DNA from: Alviniconcha marisindica
Taxonomy: Eukaryota; Mollusca; Gastropoda; Provannidae
Assembly (NCBI GenBank): GCA_018857735.1
Contig: JABMCL010000918.1
Location: 28,501 to 92,500, forward strand
DNA length: 64,000 bases
Direction: 5' to 3'
Part shown: positions 13,397 through 25,745 of the stretch, in pieces
Layout: the number at the start of each line of letters is the position of its first letter
How positions within the stretch are numbered: position 1 is the first letter of the stretch
Position numbers and translations under genes: made by a program
The notes under the pieces: model-generated
The model's input: only the letters and a program-made list of their open reading frames with translations
What the model was told of the DNA's origin: nothing
The model's database searches: none

Positions 13397-14342
13397 GCAT
13401 TGTCCACTGTCAAATGTCTGGGTGGAGATTCAGTTGGTGACAAAATACCAGACAGCAGACAATGAAAATCATTTGGGTGGAGATTCAGCTGGTGACGAAA
13501 TAACAGCAGACAGTTATAACTGTTTGAGTGGAGATCCAGCTGAATCTCCACCCAGACGTTTTTCGTTGTCTGCTGTTATTTTGTCACCAGCTGGAATTCC
13601 TTTCACCTGGATCTCCAATCAAACATTTTAGATTATCCGCCGTTATTTTGCTAGCAGCTGGATCTCACTCACCTGGATCTCCAATCAAAACGTTTTTCAT
13701 TGTCCACTGTTATTTTGTCACCAGCTGGATCAAAACGTTTTTCATTGTCCACTGTTATTTTGTCACCAGCTGAATCTCCACCCAAATGTTTTTCATTGTC
13801 TGCTGTTATTTTGTCACCAGCTGAATCTTCACGCAAATGGTTTTCATTGTCTGCTGTTATTTTGTCACCAGCTGGATCTCCACCCAAATGGTTTTCATTG
13901 TCCACTGTTATTTCATCACCAGCTGGATCTCCACTCAAATGTTTTTCACTGTCTGCTGTTATTTTGTCACCAGCTGGATCTCCACCCAAACGATTTTCAT
14001 TGTCTACTGTTATTTTGTCACCAGCTGGATTTTCACCCAAATGTTTTTCATTGTCCACTGGTATTTTGTCACCAGTTGAATCTCCACCCAAATGTTTTTC
14101 ATTGTCCACTGTTGTCACCAGCTGGAATTCCTTTCACCTGGATCTCCAATCAAACATTTTGCATTGTCCACTGTTTTTTGGTCACCAGCTGAATCTTCAC
14201 CCAAATGATTTTCATTGTCAGCTGTCCAGTATTTTGTCACCAGCTGGATCTCCACCCAAACGTGTTATATTGTCATCAGCTGGATCTCCACCCAAACGTT
14301 TTTCATTGTCTGCTGTTATTTTGTCACCAGCTGGATCTCCAC
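13397..14342. repeat. 51-bp satellite present in both orientations
   Basis: The unit reads ttttcattgtctgctgttat, tttgtcaccagctggatctc, cacccaaacg. From about 13560 to 14342 some 15 units run forward, some shortened. From 13397 to about 13545 two to three units run in reverse (gggtggagattcagctggtgac). The switch is at about 13540-13556, where gtggagatccagctgaatctccac forms a hairpin. Because 51 is a multiple of three both strands stay open, which explains the 258-codon plus frame and the 149-codon minus frame here. Confidence 0.9.
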
Positions 14343-16009
14343 TCTTCCGTTCATCACCAAGGAGTGTTGCAGTCAGCCTCAGCCATGCTCCATGTTGGCT
14401 GAACCTGAAGGTTGTCATGTTTAGGACTACATCTGTACCACTGGCTGACCTCTGTGCACTCCGAAGATTGTCATGACTGGGTCTGCATCTGTGTAAATAG
14501 CTTCATAGAGGTTTGGAGTGAAAGTGTGATACAAAAACAAAAGTTTGGGGGTGGGTTGCCGATAGCAAGAGATGTATATGACTGACAGATTTTGCATTGT
14601 GTTGTTTTTAGTTCTATGCTGATAGTTGAACCATTGAGATTGAACGCAGTGCATGTCCATTGAGTTTTAATATTGATCTGTTGAACCACACTGAGTAAAA
14701 CCTTCATGAGCCTGGCTGTTGAGAGTGAATGTCCTTGCAACTGTTTTATAATGCATGTACATGGTGTTTTATATTGATCAGTTAAACCATTGGGAGTTAA
14801 TTTGCTTTATTCACAATATATGTACTCCATGCATGTTTTGTTGTGTTTCTCTGTGCATTTACATGCATACTTTTTGATACACATTGTAAAATGTGAACCA
14901 GTGTAAACTGAAATAATCAGTGTTCACTGAGTTGTGTGTAGCAAATACTTTGACAAGTATGCCTTTTTGTGGGAGATACTTAAGACTGTTGCTTCATCAT
15001 AGCCTCCATTGTGCTTTATCCATGCATAGAAACTGAGTGACATTGACCCTTTTCCAAGGCCATATCTTCATTGTTTGTAATTTGCAGAGTTCAAACATTG
15101 TATGATTGTAACATACAAGGCCTGAACACTGATCCTGAACCATGGTCCAGCTTTTTACCTGTGATTTGGGTATTGAACTGGTGTAAAAGAATTTTAAAGG
15201 TGTGACTTGACCTGAAGTGACCCCATGTGGTTTGATGGGATGTTAAAATCCAAGAACTAACAAATTACCGCTTTTTTAATTTATTTTTTACTGACTTGGG
15301 CTTGTGTTTAAAGGGAGATAACACACATTTTTTAACCCCACAAAAACCTTAACCTTGATATGTATTAAATATTCCCAACTTTTTGTGGTGATAACCTCCA
15401 TTTAAGCTTTGCACACTCATACCAGTTTTAATGACCAGTTGAAGATGGTGCCTATGTGGTGCCAAATCTGCATAATTATGTGCTTCACTTTCTCTCTCAG
15501 AAGTTTCCCCAGTGTTGTTTTTGAAAACGTTCTGTTTTAAGATCACCTCACCCACCCCTGCAATTGTGTTCTTGTTAGTAGCTGATGACGTTATTATTTC
15601 AGTTGTTCTTTATTTGTTGCTGCCTGCTACTATTTCATATGCTGGTAATCTGTTTTCTGTTTGAGTTTTGATCTTATCCTGTAATTTATTCCCACTGTTG
15701 ATACTGCATATTTATTTACTGTGGGTGCCCAGTGTTGTGACATGATTTTCATGTGATATGAAGGATAACAAACCTTTTCCCACCATAATCATCTTTTTCG
15801 TAAGGGTTTCTATTGCCCTCTATCTGTCTGCCTGTCTTCCCCATACCCAACTCTCTAGCTAAGTCAGTCATCCCCCATTTCAGTATGAAAGATCCATCAT
15901 CATCACCCCCCCCCCCCCCCCCCCACTCCAATTTCTCTGTCAAAGGTCAATCACCTGAGTGAGCCCCTGTTTCACTGTCAGGTACCTGAGCCCCTGTTTT
16001 TTTTTCTTC

Positions 16010-16290
16010 CCTATTTGACCCTGAATGTCTGTCTTATGGCCTGTTTTACTGTGAAAGGTCTGTCATCTTCTTCCCTATTTGACCCTGAATGTCTGTCTTA
16101 ATTCTTGTTTTACTGTGAAAGGTCTGTCATCTTCTTCCTTATTTGACCCTGAATGTCTCTTATTTCTTGTTTTACTGTGAAAGGTCTGTCATCTTCTTCC
16201 CTATTTGACCCTGAATGTCTATCAGTCATATTTCCTAGTTTACTGTGAAATGTCTGTCATCTTATTCCCTGTTTGACCCAGTCATTTCTT
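16010..16290 (+). repeat. About 62-bp tandem repeat, five copies
   Basis: The unit is tatttgaccctgaatgtctg, tctt.ttcttgttttactgtg, aaaggtctgtcatcttcttc. It decays to the right into single 'ggtctgtcatctt' pieces as far as 16400. Confidence 0.8.
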
Positions 16291-18227
16291 ATTTCATCAT
16301 CTTTATCTGATCCCCTGTTTTACTGAAAGATCTGTCATCTTATACCTTTTTCACTGCAAAAGGTCTGTCATCTTGACCCTTTTTTTTATCATAAGAAGTA
16401 TATCATCTTGTGAAATGCCTGCCATTGTCTATTGTACTGGATTTTTGTACTCGTGAAATGCTGATAATTATATGACTGTGACCACTGGAGAGGAACAAAA
16501 AGACATTTAGAACAGTGTTGGCATCTGTGCTTGTGTATCGGAAACAATCACCTGTCTCATGATGGTTGTCAGTAGTTGCTGTGTTAAGTCAATGTGTTAA
16601 GTCAATGGCACTATACTCGTCTAAAAGACAAGAGTGATGTGCGTGTGTATATGTACATGCATCATCAGATCATCTTTATTGTGTTATGTTGGGAAATTGT
16701 GTGGTTTTGGATATACTGCACTTAAAGTTCATCCTGTGTATTGTCCTTTATTTCAAACTAATCTATACCACTGCTGTCATATCCTCCTTAGTTATCAGTG
16801 TAAGTGTCCTCATTACTGCTGTGACTATGACACGACTGCTAGGATTACAAGTAATTTATGTGTACCATGATCCTAATCTAGGTGTTGGGTCGAAAGCACT
16901 CCATTATTAAAGGAAGCAAGGCTTTTGTGTGGAATCAGTGTGTTGGTCTCACCCTGTTCAGTGTAAAAATAGCACAGCCACTCTCGTGTTGTAATTGTAG
17001 TTTTTTTGGGTCATTTTTTAATTTATTGAAAGTTCAGATTGTGAGGTGTCACACTGTCAGTGTGGTGACTGAAAAAGGAATAATTCCTTGATTTACAAAA
17101 GACTTTTTCTGGTACTTTGTCACATTTGTCACATCCTTGCATTGTGGCACTTGTTTTGTACCTGATGAATTTTTTTCTTTTTCTTTTTTGCATGCACACC
17201 TGCCCACAATTTTTTTATTTATTTTTAAGATCAGCTTAAAAAAATGTATTAAACAAAATGTCAGGTGAAATTTAAATCTTTGTGGTTGCCACCAGATGTT
17301 CTTAAAAGCTGGTAGGGTACTTTATGATGGGACGTGACTAGCCAGGTGTGCAACTAGGGGGTTAATTGGTGTGTCATCTGAATTTTAACCCAAAATAGGA
17401 TGACAGTGGTGTAGACTTGTTTTGTGTTTCTACCCCCCACCCAGCCCCCACCCCAAACCCACCCCACTCCATCTGTTGTGCAACATACATAGAATTACAG
17501 TATGTATTCAGACTCATGACAGTTTCTGTGACTTCCATGCTATTGTCACATACTGGAAATAATTATTATGTGTACTTGCCTGGTGACTGCAAATAATCCT
17601 TTAACATAAAAATGTACAGGGTGCATTTACAAGACGCAAAGTATTCAGTTTATAATATTTGTGTATTGGTGCCATTTTGGTGTTTGTTAACTCTTGTGTG
17701 ATGTCACATTATCAAATACATGTTAAGAAAAGATATAACAGGTGATTTGGGTTTTTTAGATGTGTATAATGTGAGAAATCTTCATAGCATGCTGTGCTTT
17801 CAGAGATGTGTCAGATGTAGTGTAGTACTAGCGAACTAGATAGCTTTTGTAACTATTACAGACATATGTATTGTTTATGTATATGTATTTAAACTACTTT
17901 TAGGCATAAGCTAGTGTGTTTTTTTAACAAAAAATGGATAGATGTTTATTTTTCAACATTTTAGGAAGTTGACTGATTGAAAAAAAGAACAAAAAGCAAC
18001 AACAGGACACATGCACAATGTATGCACTCACACAGAGACACACACTGCATGTAAAGGAAATAATAATATGTATGACATGGTTAAATTAAAGGGAATGTTA
18101 TTTGCATTAAGATTCGTGTTGAGTAAAATTGTTTTGGATAGTTTCATTTTGTGCGCACATTATGTCATGCACATTAGTCTCATGTTCACCTAATATGATT
18201 TGACTTGTTTTTTATCTTAGCTTTGAA

Positions 18228-18440
18228 CACATCTAAACACATGAATACATGTACTTCAGACAGACAGAAAAATGGAGAGAAACTGACACTAAACCCATGA
18301 ATACATGTACACTAAACACATGAGTGCATGTACTTCAGCCAAACAGAAAAATAGAAACTGACAATAAAGACATGAATACATGTACTTCAGACAGACAGAA
18401 AAATAGAGAGAAACCAACACTAAACACATGGATGCATCTG
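18228..18440 (+). repeat. About 60-bp degenerate tandem repeat
   Basis: The unit has the order aaacacatgaatacatgtac, ttcagacagacagaaaaat, gagagaaactgacact. There are three to four copies of unequal length. Confidence 0.75.
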
Positions 18441-21400
18441 TTTTCTGAATAGTCACTGAAATGAAGGTTTAGTGTGATCATTTTGATAATATCTGGCTTT
18501 CTGTTTTCCCTCACTGTTGCTCTTTGTGCTTCAGAAAAGAGAGTGGTGGGTGTCTGGTGATGCAGCAAATGCCAGCTCTTTTTCCACTGATGCTGTTTAT
18601 ACAGCAGCATTGTGTTGCTGCTTTAGATTTGCCTTGTCTGACCCCACCTAGATCGTGGTGAAAGAGGGTGCCGTTCACTGTTACAATCACCAGACAACAT
18701 TCCCATGTGGCAGTGGTGGCAGTCTGCTTCCTGATTGTCTGAAATCCTGATTCCAGCACTTCTTCTGCTGAAGACTTTGTACCATTGGTGCAGTTTCCTT
18801 CCAGGTATAGTCTTGAAGTCAGTTTGGGTGAACCACAAGTGTAACTGACTCTCCTCTGCTTGAGATTGGCACAGAAAGTTGGAGCTGAAGCAGGAGGTGG
18901 TCATGTGACATCCTGTGGGTGATGAGGACTATTTGCCAGTGATGTAATAACCAGGACACCCTAAAGGCAGTTGGTGGTTCTTGGTGCTGATGCAAACTCT
19001 AGGGCCTCCAGCCTATTTCAGGATTTTGAGAACTGTCAGCTTTCACCCTTCTTATTTTGTGTGGCCTGAATTGTATCCAAATGATTCTATTGTGTGTGAG
19101 GGAACAAGTTTCACATGCTAAGAGGTCAAATAGTTTTTAAAAAAGAAAAGTTGGCTGTTGCTTGGATTGCGCTTTTAAATGCCTTCTTATTAATGTTGAT
19201 GATAACACAGAGTTTCTGAGTGATTGTACAGAATTTTAGATTTCTCAGCCTCTTAAGGCTTCTTGAAAATAGATGTTGTTTGCATTGGTGATGAATATGA
19301 ACTGTGTAAATGTTTTTGCACATTTTTGCACCATCTTTGAGAGAATTTGGTGACAATCTTACCAATTGAACCAGTGACACAATCTCTCTCTGACCCTCTC
19401 CATATTTGCATTATGCAGTTATTTTTGTATCATTCATTGTTTTGCCTTCTTCAAAAATCAAGATGGCTTTACATAAATGTTTGCTTGAAATGTGGAATGA
19501 AAATGGAGAGATTTGACTTTTGTTTTTTAAATTTTATTAGTGCATGTCTTGTTTCTGTCTGCTTGTAATTCTAATAACCTGTTAGAGATGAAATTTGATG
19601 TCATTTTGTCGACTTGCACAGACAACCTGCCAGGCACTTGTGAGCTTAACTTGCTTGTGGCATCAGAATTTACATGTTGATCAACAGATGTTGAAACCAT
19701 CTCTTGAATCTGCAGGGGTATACAGGGGAAACACACACGTGTGCATGCGTGTACACTCACAAACACACCAACTCGCCACACCTGTTCTAGGAATGGCCTG
19801 GCAGGGTGTTTATTTGGATTTAGTGACTCCCCTAAAAGATTTTGGTGCTTGCTTTAAACAGAGAAAGTGCACTAAAAGAATTGCTTTGACAGCTTTTGCT
19901 TGTGATTATTTCTTGGCCTTTTTTTTTTTTTTTAATGAGGCTAATGTTTTAGTGAGCATTTTTCTGTCTTTGACTCATATACTGCACCCCCATGTTACAG
20001 TATAAAAAGAATAGGTGAGTAGTAGAAGTGCATATATAAATTCATTAATCTTATTTAGGTACATCCGCTGCGCTGGACAATGATGAAGAGTCAAGAATCT
20101 TCTTCTTCTGCATTCAAGCATGGTTCTGCTTTAACTAAGTGATAGTCAAGAGTCAGTTCAGTTTGAGATTCTTGGAGATACAGTTCTACTTTCAGCTAGT
20201 ATGTTAAAAAAAGAAAGTAACAGAAAAAAAAGAAGAGAAAAAGTAGCACACTCTGCAAGTTAAAAGGGGTGGGTGGGGGGGGGGGGGGGGGAAGAAAAAA
20301 TACTCATAATTTTTGTGACCAGAGAAAAGACTGTAATTGTTGTGCAAGTTTTGTATCAACACAATGAATGTCCTGTGCCTTTTTCTTTACTGTTTATCTT
20401 TTTAGGTTGTTTAAGTGGCACATGATGATGTTATATATAACTGATGTGTATTTTCTTTTTGGGGATATAAAACAGATGTGGACAGATACTGTTTAAAGTG
20501 ACCCAGAACAGCATTTTAATGGTGCTTTTTGATGTAAAACAATCAGATATCTTTTTTTAATGAAAAAAATGAATGAAACATTTTGATACTACTTAGTGCA
20601 TATAGTTAACTGAATAAACCTTTTGTGGTTGTCTGACCCAACACTGATAAACTGTTATTAATCAACTGAGTAATTCATTTGTGTCTATCTGACCAACAAC
20701 TGATTAACCTTTTTTAATCAACTTGGGCCACACTACTTGCTCATCCAAAAGAGAGCCCACAACTCCAGACAAACAACCAGCAAGTGTTTCAAAATGAAAG
20801 CTTCGCTTTGCCACAGTGGGGCTATTTTTGGATTTAAGCACTGTGGTTTAAGACACTCCAAGCAGTGGCCCTTGCCCAGGTCGCCATCCTTTTTTCTTTT
20901 TCTCCATAGCATCAAAAACTGACCAATGCCTGCTCTCTGTCAGTGCATGAAAAGAAGTGGAGCTGTGGTTGGCTGTGATCTGTGATGTAACCAACTGTGG
21001 CAGAGATGAGAGGAGGGCAGACCTGTAGTTGCCACTCTCAGTATTTATAGTGTGCATTAAATATGAAAAGATAACATGGCAAAATGCAGCAATTAGACAA
21101 TGGTTTCACCTGTATCAACAAATTTGTAACAGTATCAGAATGTTTCACTGGTTTTAGTTTTTGGTGAAGTGTATGCAGCAGGTTGTTTTATTTCAGTATC
21201 AAAATAAACGCCGTCATGTATGCCTTTAAAGGGAAGTGTTTTGAAACCTTCACTGTTGCCTCTGGTGGTTGCATCTGATGATGACTAGTAATTGTGATAG
21301 AAATAGTAGATCAAGTAACTTGAGGTGTGGTTTTTAAGTTTCTGGTGATATGAACAGTCAGCAATGCTGTGATGTGATGTGTTTCTTGTTGGAGTATAAT

Positions 21401-21444
21401 AGGGTTAAAACAAAGATGGTTCATATTGGGTGGTGGCAAAAGAA

Positions 21445-22329
21445 ATGAATATTCTAAAGACACACCTGGAAGATCAGGGCGGTGTGCTTACCAAGGTGAG
21501 TGGGTTATTATGACATTCTGTTCTAAAAAATAAAAGCGACTGTCACTGTCTGAATATTATTATTCTTAAAATGATGATGCACTGAAGGTAAACTGGCACC
21601 ACAGGTGGTATGACCATGACAAACTTATTATTGCAAAACTTAGTCCCCGAAGACTGACATTATAATAATACCAGAGAGATTAGTTCCTATCAGAAGAATT
21701 GTATGACTCCATTTTTGTTTTTAATGTCAGAAAAAATTAACACTTGCATGATGGTTTTCATACCAGCCTTTAAAAAACAAAATCATGAAATGTCCGTCCT
21801 GAATACAAGGACAGAACTAGTTCTCTGATTCTGTACAGTCTGTGTATTTCATTCATGGTTAGTGTCTGGTTTTGTCTGTTACAGAGCTTGTGATATTAAA
21901 CATGCATGAGTTAAAATGGGAAACTGACTGGAAGCATCTCCGGCCCAATTGATAGGAATGGAATAAAAATAGACACAAAACAGTATTTTTTGCTGGAATT
22001 TTCTTCTTCTTTCAAATTTGACATTTGAAAATTGCGAAAGCATGACATGAGTGGTGCCATTTTGTTGCCTGCAGTCTGTGTTGGTAACATCATAAAGAAG
22101 GTGGTACATATGCCAAGAGTATCAAGTAACGTCATGAGCCAACCTTTCCCTGCTCTTCATTGACAAAGAGTGAACCAGCATGGCTGAGCCCTGAGAAACT
22201 CAATATGCAAACCCTGAAGTACTTCTGTTGTATTGATAGCATTGATGAAGTCTGCAGATACTTTATTTTCTCTGTTTTCAGGCCAGCTTGCAATCCTCGA
22301 TTCAGTTTCCCTTTAGGATCACTGTAAAG
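21445..22329 (+). CDS. Two candidate micro-exons of an unidentified plus-strand gene
   Basis: 21445-21495 opens with ATG and encodes MNILKTHLEDQGGVLTK, ending at a perfect donor (AAG|gtgagt). 22282-22329 has a strong acceptor (ttctctgttttcag) and donor (AAG|gtatgg) and encodes ASLQSSIQFPFRITVK; both junctions are phase 0, so they join cleanly. A third candidate starts after tctttttctag at 24136. In phase it would read VSVDPQPRHYIQGW..., while another frame gives a protein-like short end to TGA at 24194-24196. The first peptide is faintly reminiscent of LisH-type starts, but I do not recognise the protein. Chance pairing of splice signals remains quite possible. Confidence 0.25.
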
Positions 22330-23228
22330 GTATGGGTGGTTGTGTAGTGGCTCACCCTTACTGGAACTTGAAGTTGATCACCAACTGATCTGTCAACTGT
22401 TGTTCATTTAAAAGGCAATAGTGTTTGCCTTGCCATTTGCCAAGAACGGTGGATATGCTTTGAGGGTACTGAGGCTTAACTGGTTGATAAAGTCCATGCA
22501 TTTTATGAAACACACAGAGAAAGTACCACTGTACAAACTGAAGCTGCAGCAATCTATTCTGTTAGCTTGATTACAATGAACCACTTGTCTCACATTCAGG
22601 TTCAGTCTTCTGGGAAATCTTGTGTAGTGTGAACTGCATCATTCTTCTGACCAAGTTGGGAAAAGGGTGATGGTAACTTAGCTATTCCAAGTCTCAAAAC
22701 CACCACCAGCATGAAACACCTTTGAAGATTCTGTATACTCATTTTTGTACGTGTTCTTTCCACTGGAAGTATGAATAAATGTACATTTGCTGATGAAGTA
22801 TGGTGACCATTTTTTCATCTTTGTGTGTGTGTGTGTGTGTGTGTGTTAATATCCAAGGAGGTGGCATTTTAAATGCCATTTAGGGTCACAAATATCATCA
22901 GAATCAGGTTGATATCTAGTGCATGAAGCCAAAATTTGCAATAAAAACTGTTTGTGTCTTTCAATATGCGCATACGCGTTAGACATTGACCTAGCTAGGT
23001 CTAGTTTCCAAGTAATGTGCATGCTTGATGCCAGTAAGACAATCACAAGCTCACTTACAAATTTTGGCTTCATTTACTAGATTTATATATGAACCCATGT
23101 GAATGATTTTGATGATCACTTGTCACTCAAAATGGTGTTTTCTCTTGATCTTGATGAATTATATTGGCAACAAAACACCAACAGAAAAACAGGGAGAGCA
23201 CCACACACACACGCATGCACGCACGCCT

Positions 23229-23259
<31 letters not shown>

Positions 23260-23299
23260 TCTATTTCTTTTTAGACGAGTAGTACAGAGGACAGGAGGG

Positions 23300-23742
23300 A
23301 TCTACATCTCTCAACTGTCTCAGCACAGACTGCTGTCTTCTATGTTGCTCCAGTCTACATGCTGGAAATCCAACAATACAAATGCAAGACTCATGGCTTT
23401 CGCACCTCCTCTTGCTTTGGACCCCACATTTGGAATTCACTCCCACAAGACCTTAGACACTGTTCAACCCTGTCATCTTTTAAAGCCAAACTGAAAACCT
23501 TCCTCTTCTCACAGTATTTCCATCCTAACTAATATCAGTACCCAGTTTCTGCTAGTCAGTGTGTGTGTGTGTTTGTAGTGCATATTTTTTATGTTTATTT
23601 TTTATAATACTTTATGTCAATTCTTTTGGTAGGACTGTGCTCTACGTGTGTATAGAATATTGTATTTAGGTTAATATGTATCATGTGAGTGCTCAGGGCG
23701 TTGATGAGCACATGATAAATGTACATTATTATTATTATTATT
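23300..23742 (+). mobile_element. LINE 3' end, sister copy of the 3.5-kb element
   Basis: The plus strand encodes SCFGPHIWNSLPQDLRHCS then SFKAKLKTFLFSQYFHPN and a stop at about 23530. This is the terminal part of a CR1-like reverse-transcriptase ORF. The untranslated tail ends in (ATT)n at 23726-23742. It is better preserved than the minus-strand copy: the frame is intact from about 23380. The upstream part is truncated or too diverged to trace. Confidence 0.75.
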
Positions 23743-23999
23743 GACAGTGGAAAAAAGCAGTTTCTGAAGATGGCTGTCTAGGTCATTTCTACAGCGTAGC
23801 ATTAGCAGCAGGTGTTTTTTCTAGCAGATGGGTCTACCGTGCTTGTTGTCCTGAAGTCATCTTCTTTTTTTCTTCTTTTTGGGGGGAGCCTTATTTGTGG
23901 TTTGTGTTCCAGTGGTATTAGGTATGTCTGGTGGAACAGCAGTAAGGACCAGCCCATTTGCATAAAAATGAGTCGCTGGTGTTTTTTTCTTTCAGCCAC

Positions 24000-24019
24000 T
24001 GGGGGGGGGGGGGGGGGGG
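24000..24019. repeat. G homopolymer
   Basis: About 19 G in a row. Similar G or C runs occur at 24223-24269, 24901-24917, 20276-20291 and 48711-48737; such runs are prone to sequencing-length error. Confidence 0.9.
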
Positions 24020-24269
24020 AGCTTAAGGTCTTTTAGCATGGCAGTGATACAGCCTGGGTGTCTTCATCTGTAGTCCCGTTTGATGAGCGGGCAGCATGAT
24101 GTTGGACGCTCGCGACGGTCGGTGTCTTTTTCTAGGTATCAGTGGATCCCCAACCACGGCACTATATTCAAGGATGGAGCGGACCAGTACCAGTGACACG
24201 TAAGCTGTTTCTTCTTCAGTCGGGGGGTGGGGGGGGGGGGGGGAGGGGGGGGAGGGAGGGGGGGGGGGG

Positions 24270-24316
24270 ATCCAGGTTTAAAACACCCAAGGCACTGAGT
24301 CGCGTGACCACCTTGT

Positions 24317-24348
<32 letters not shown>

Positions 24349-24470
24349 TCGCTGCCAGGGGCGATCACTCTCGCCCCCGAGGAAAATACACTTGCTGTAG
24401 TATCTCTGATTGAACCCGCCTCCATTAAATCACAAGACTGAGGATTAAGCCCCAAAAGCTGAAGAACCTC
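24270..24470 (-). mobile_element. Possible tRNA-derived SINE
   Basis: Read on the minus strand from about 24465, the segment CAGTCTTGTGATTTAATGGA runs into GGCGGGTTCAATCAG. This resembles the anticodon-arm to T-loop part of a tRNA with a B box (GGTTCAATC). A GC-rich body (gggggcgagagtgatcgccc) and a CA microsatellite (24319-24347) follow. The A box is not clear. Confidence 0.3.
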
Positions 24471-24618
24471 AAGAAGTTTCTGTGAGCATTAAGAACCGCG
24501 AAAAAACGAACTCGCTGCCGACTGACTGTTCTGTGAAGACCACGCTAGCGCGGAACTTCGACTGTGTCTACGCAAGTCCTCTAGGTGAGTTGTTTGTCGT
24601 CGAATTTCAGTGTAAAAG

Positions 24619-24862
24619 AAATGTTAATTTAATATGACAACACAAAATGTTAGAATTTTAGAGTAATCCACTTTTTCAAGTGACAAAGTATAACACTTTA
24701 AGCGGTGAAAAATGGAAGAAAGAACAAAAATTCACACCACAACTAGTGAAACCCGATAAGTATACATTTTCAATTTTTACCGTTTAACTGTTGTTTTGTC
24801 ACTTGAAAAGGGCTTACCTCCGGAAATTCACACGTTTTGTATCGTCATATTAAATTAGCGTT
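24619..24862. repeat. Foldback (long inverted repeat) element
   Basis: The left arm (24619-24713) contains aatgttaatttaatatgac and ctttttcaagtgacaaa. The right arm (24770-24862) contains their complements, gtcatattaaattagcg and tttgtcacttgaaaag, in mirrored order. Arms are about 95 bases with moderate mismatch and the loop is about 55 bases. There is no coding capacity; it is probably a MITE-like foldback. Confidence 0.6.
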
Positions 24863-25379
24863 CGTACTAACCTAGTTGTTTGGATCAGTTGTTTTATCGT
24901 CCCCCCCCCCCCCCCCCTCCCCCATACATACACACACAACACACTGTATTGTGAGTTGCCTTATAGTTGGGTGCTGGTGGGGGCACATTCTAACAAAACC
25001 CCAGTTTATGTAGACGAGAACAGAGATTTTCATTAACCTTTTATGTTTATGTTTGGGTCTTGTTTTAGGGACGCTAGAAGTCTGACAGAACCCAGTCGAT
25101 CGTGACGTACAGGACTGAAGAAAAACGAACGTGAACGTAATTGCGCAGTTGATTACCGTGTTGGTTTTATGCGTGCAAAATTATATCCCATATTGCGTCA
25201 GAGTTGTGGAATGACAGTCCCGATCAAGTTGATGGGATCGAGTCGAGCGTGACAGTCACGCAGCGGTTGTCGCACCGTACACCTGTATACGGTTTCTCAT
25301 CCTGGTGGTAAAGAATCGACAGAGATGAGCTATGGCTTCTGTGGACGTGTTTACTTACTATGAGCTATCGGGAACCAGA

Positions 25380-25745
25380 TTGGTTTTCTCAGAAAGCCGG
25401 AGCTATTCGCACGGTACAATGGGTGTCCCATTTTCCGGAATGCCAGCGTACTAAGCTGTGCGAATAGTCTCTGCACTGTGCCCCGGCGAGCACAGGAATC
25501 CCGCCTGTCCGGTTATTTGCAAAACATGCTGTGCGGGATAGTCGGACATACCGCGGCGTGCAGATAGCCACTTTTTTCTTTTCTTCCGAGAATACATGGG
25601 GATTCCCCCTCACATGATCCGCTGGGCCAATCAAATCTTTAGGTGTCGACGTAATGGCACCGCCCGAACCATTGGGCCAATCAGAGATACTACAGCATGT
25701 AGTGTAGTGTCTCTGGGACAATCAACTCTTTGGTAGACATGGATA
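25380..25745 (+). promoter_or_regulatory. CpG-richer promoter-like region with paired CCAAT boxes
   Basis: CpG dinucleotides are frequent from about 24450 to 25800, unlike the AT-rich surroundings. GGGCCAATCA occurs twice, with the CCAATCA cores at 25627-25633 and 25677-25683, exactly 50 bases apart, as expected for NF-Y sites. Perfect inverted decamers (ctattcgcac 25403-25412, gtgcgaatag 25458-25467) can form a hairpin. About 100 bases downstream a leader-like exon ends at a strong donor (aaaaaa|gtaagt at 25800/25801). It is the likely promoter of the kinase gene, by position only. Confidence 0.45.

Larger units (their letters stand above)
12954..21444. other. Gene-poor stretch downstream of TACC
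   Basis: This includes the TACC 3' untranslated region, whose end I cannot place: no AATAAA follows closely after the stop. It contains the inverted 51-bp satellite (13397-14342), a C homopolymer (15907-15924), a roughly 62-bp tandem block (16010-16290), a roughly 60-bp tandem block (18230-18440) and a G homopolymer near 20276-20291. I see no supportable exon in the remainder. Confidence 0.5.

Noticed and set aside
13669..14476. 258-codon plus frame and 149-codon minus frame
   Set aside because: By-products of the 51-bp satellite.
18525..18650. Open stretch KREWWVSGDAANASS.. after a good acceptor
   Set aside because: 38 codons without a partner exon or donor; likely chance.
20059..20142. 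Possible terminal exon VHPLRWTMMKSQESSSS.. after an acceptor
   Set aside because: No matching upstream donor; the TACC frame already ends where the family ends.
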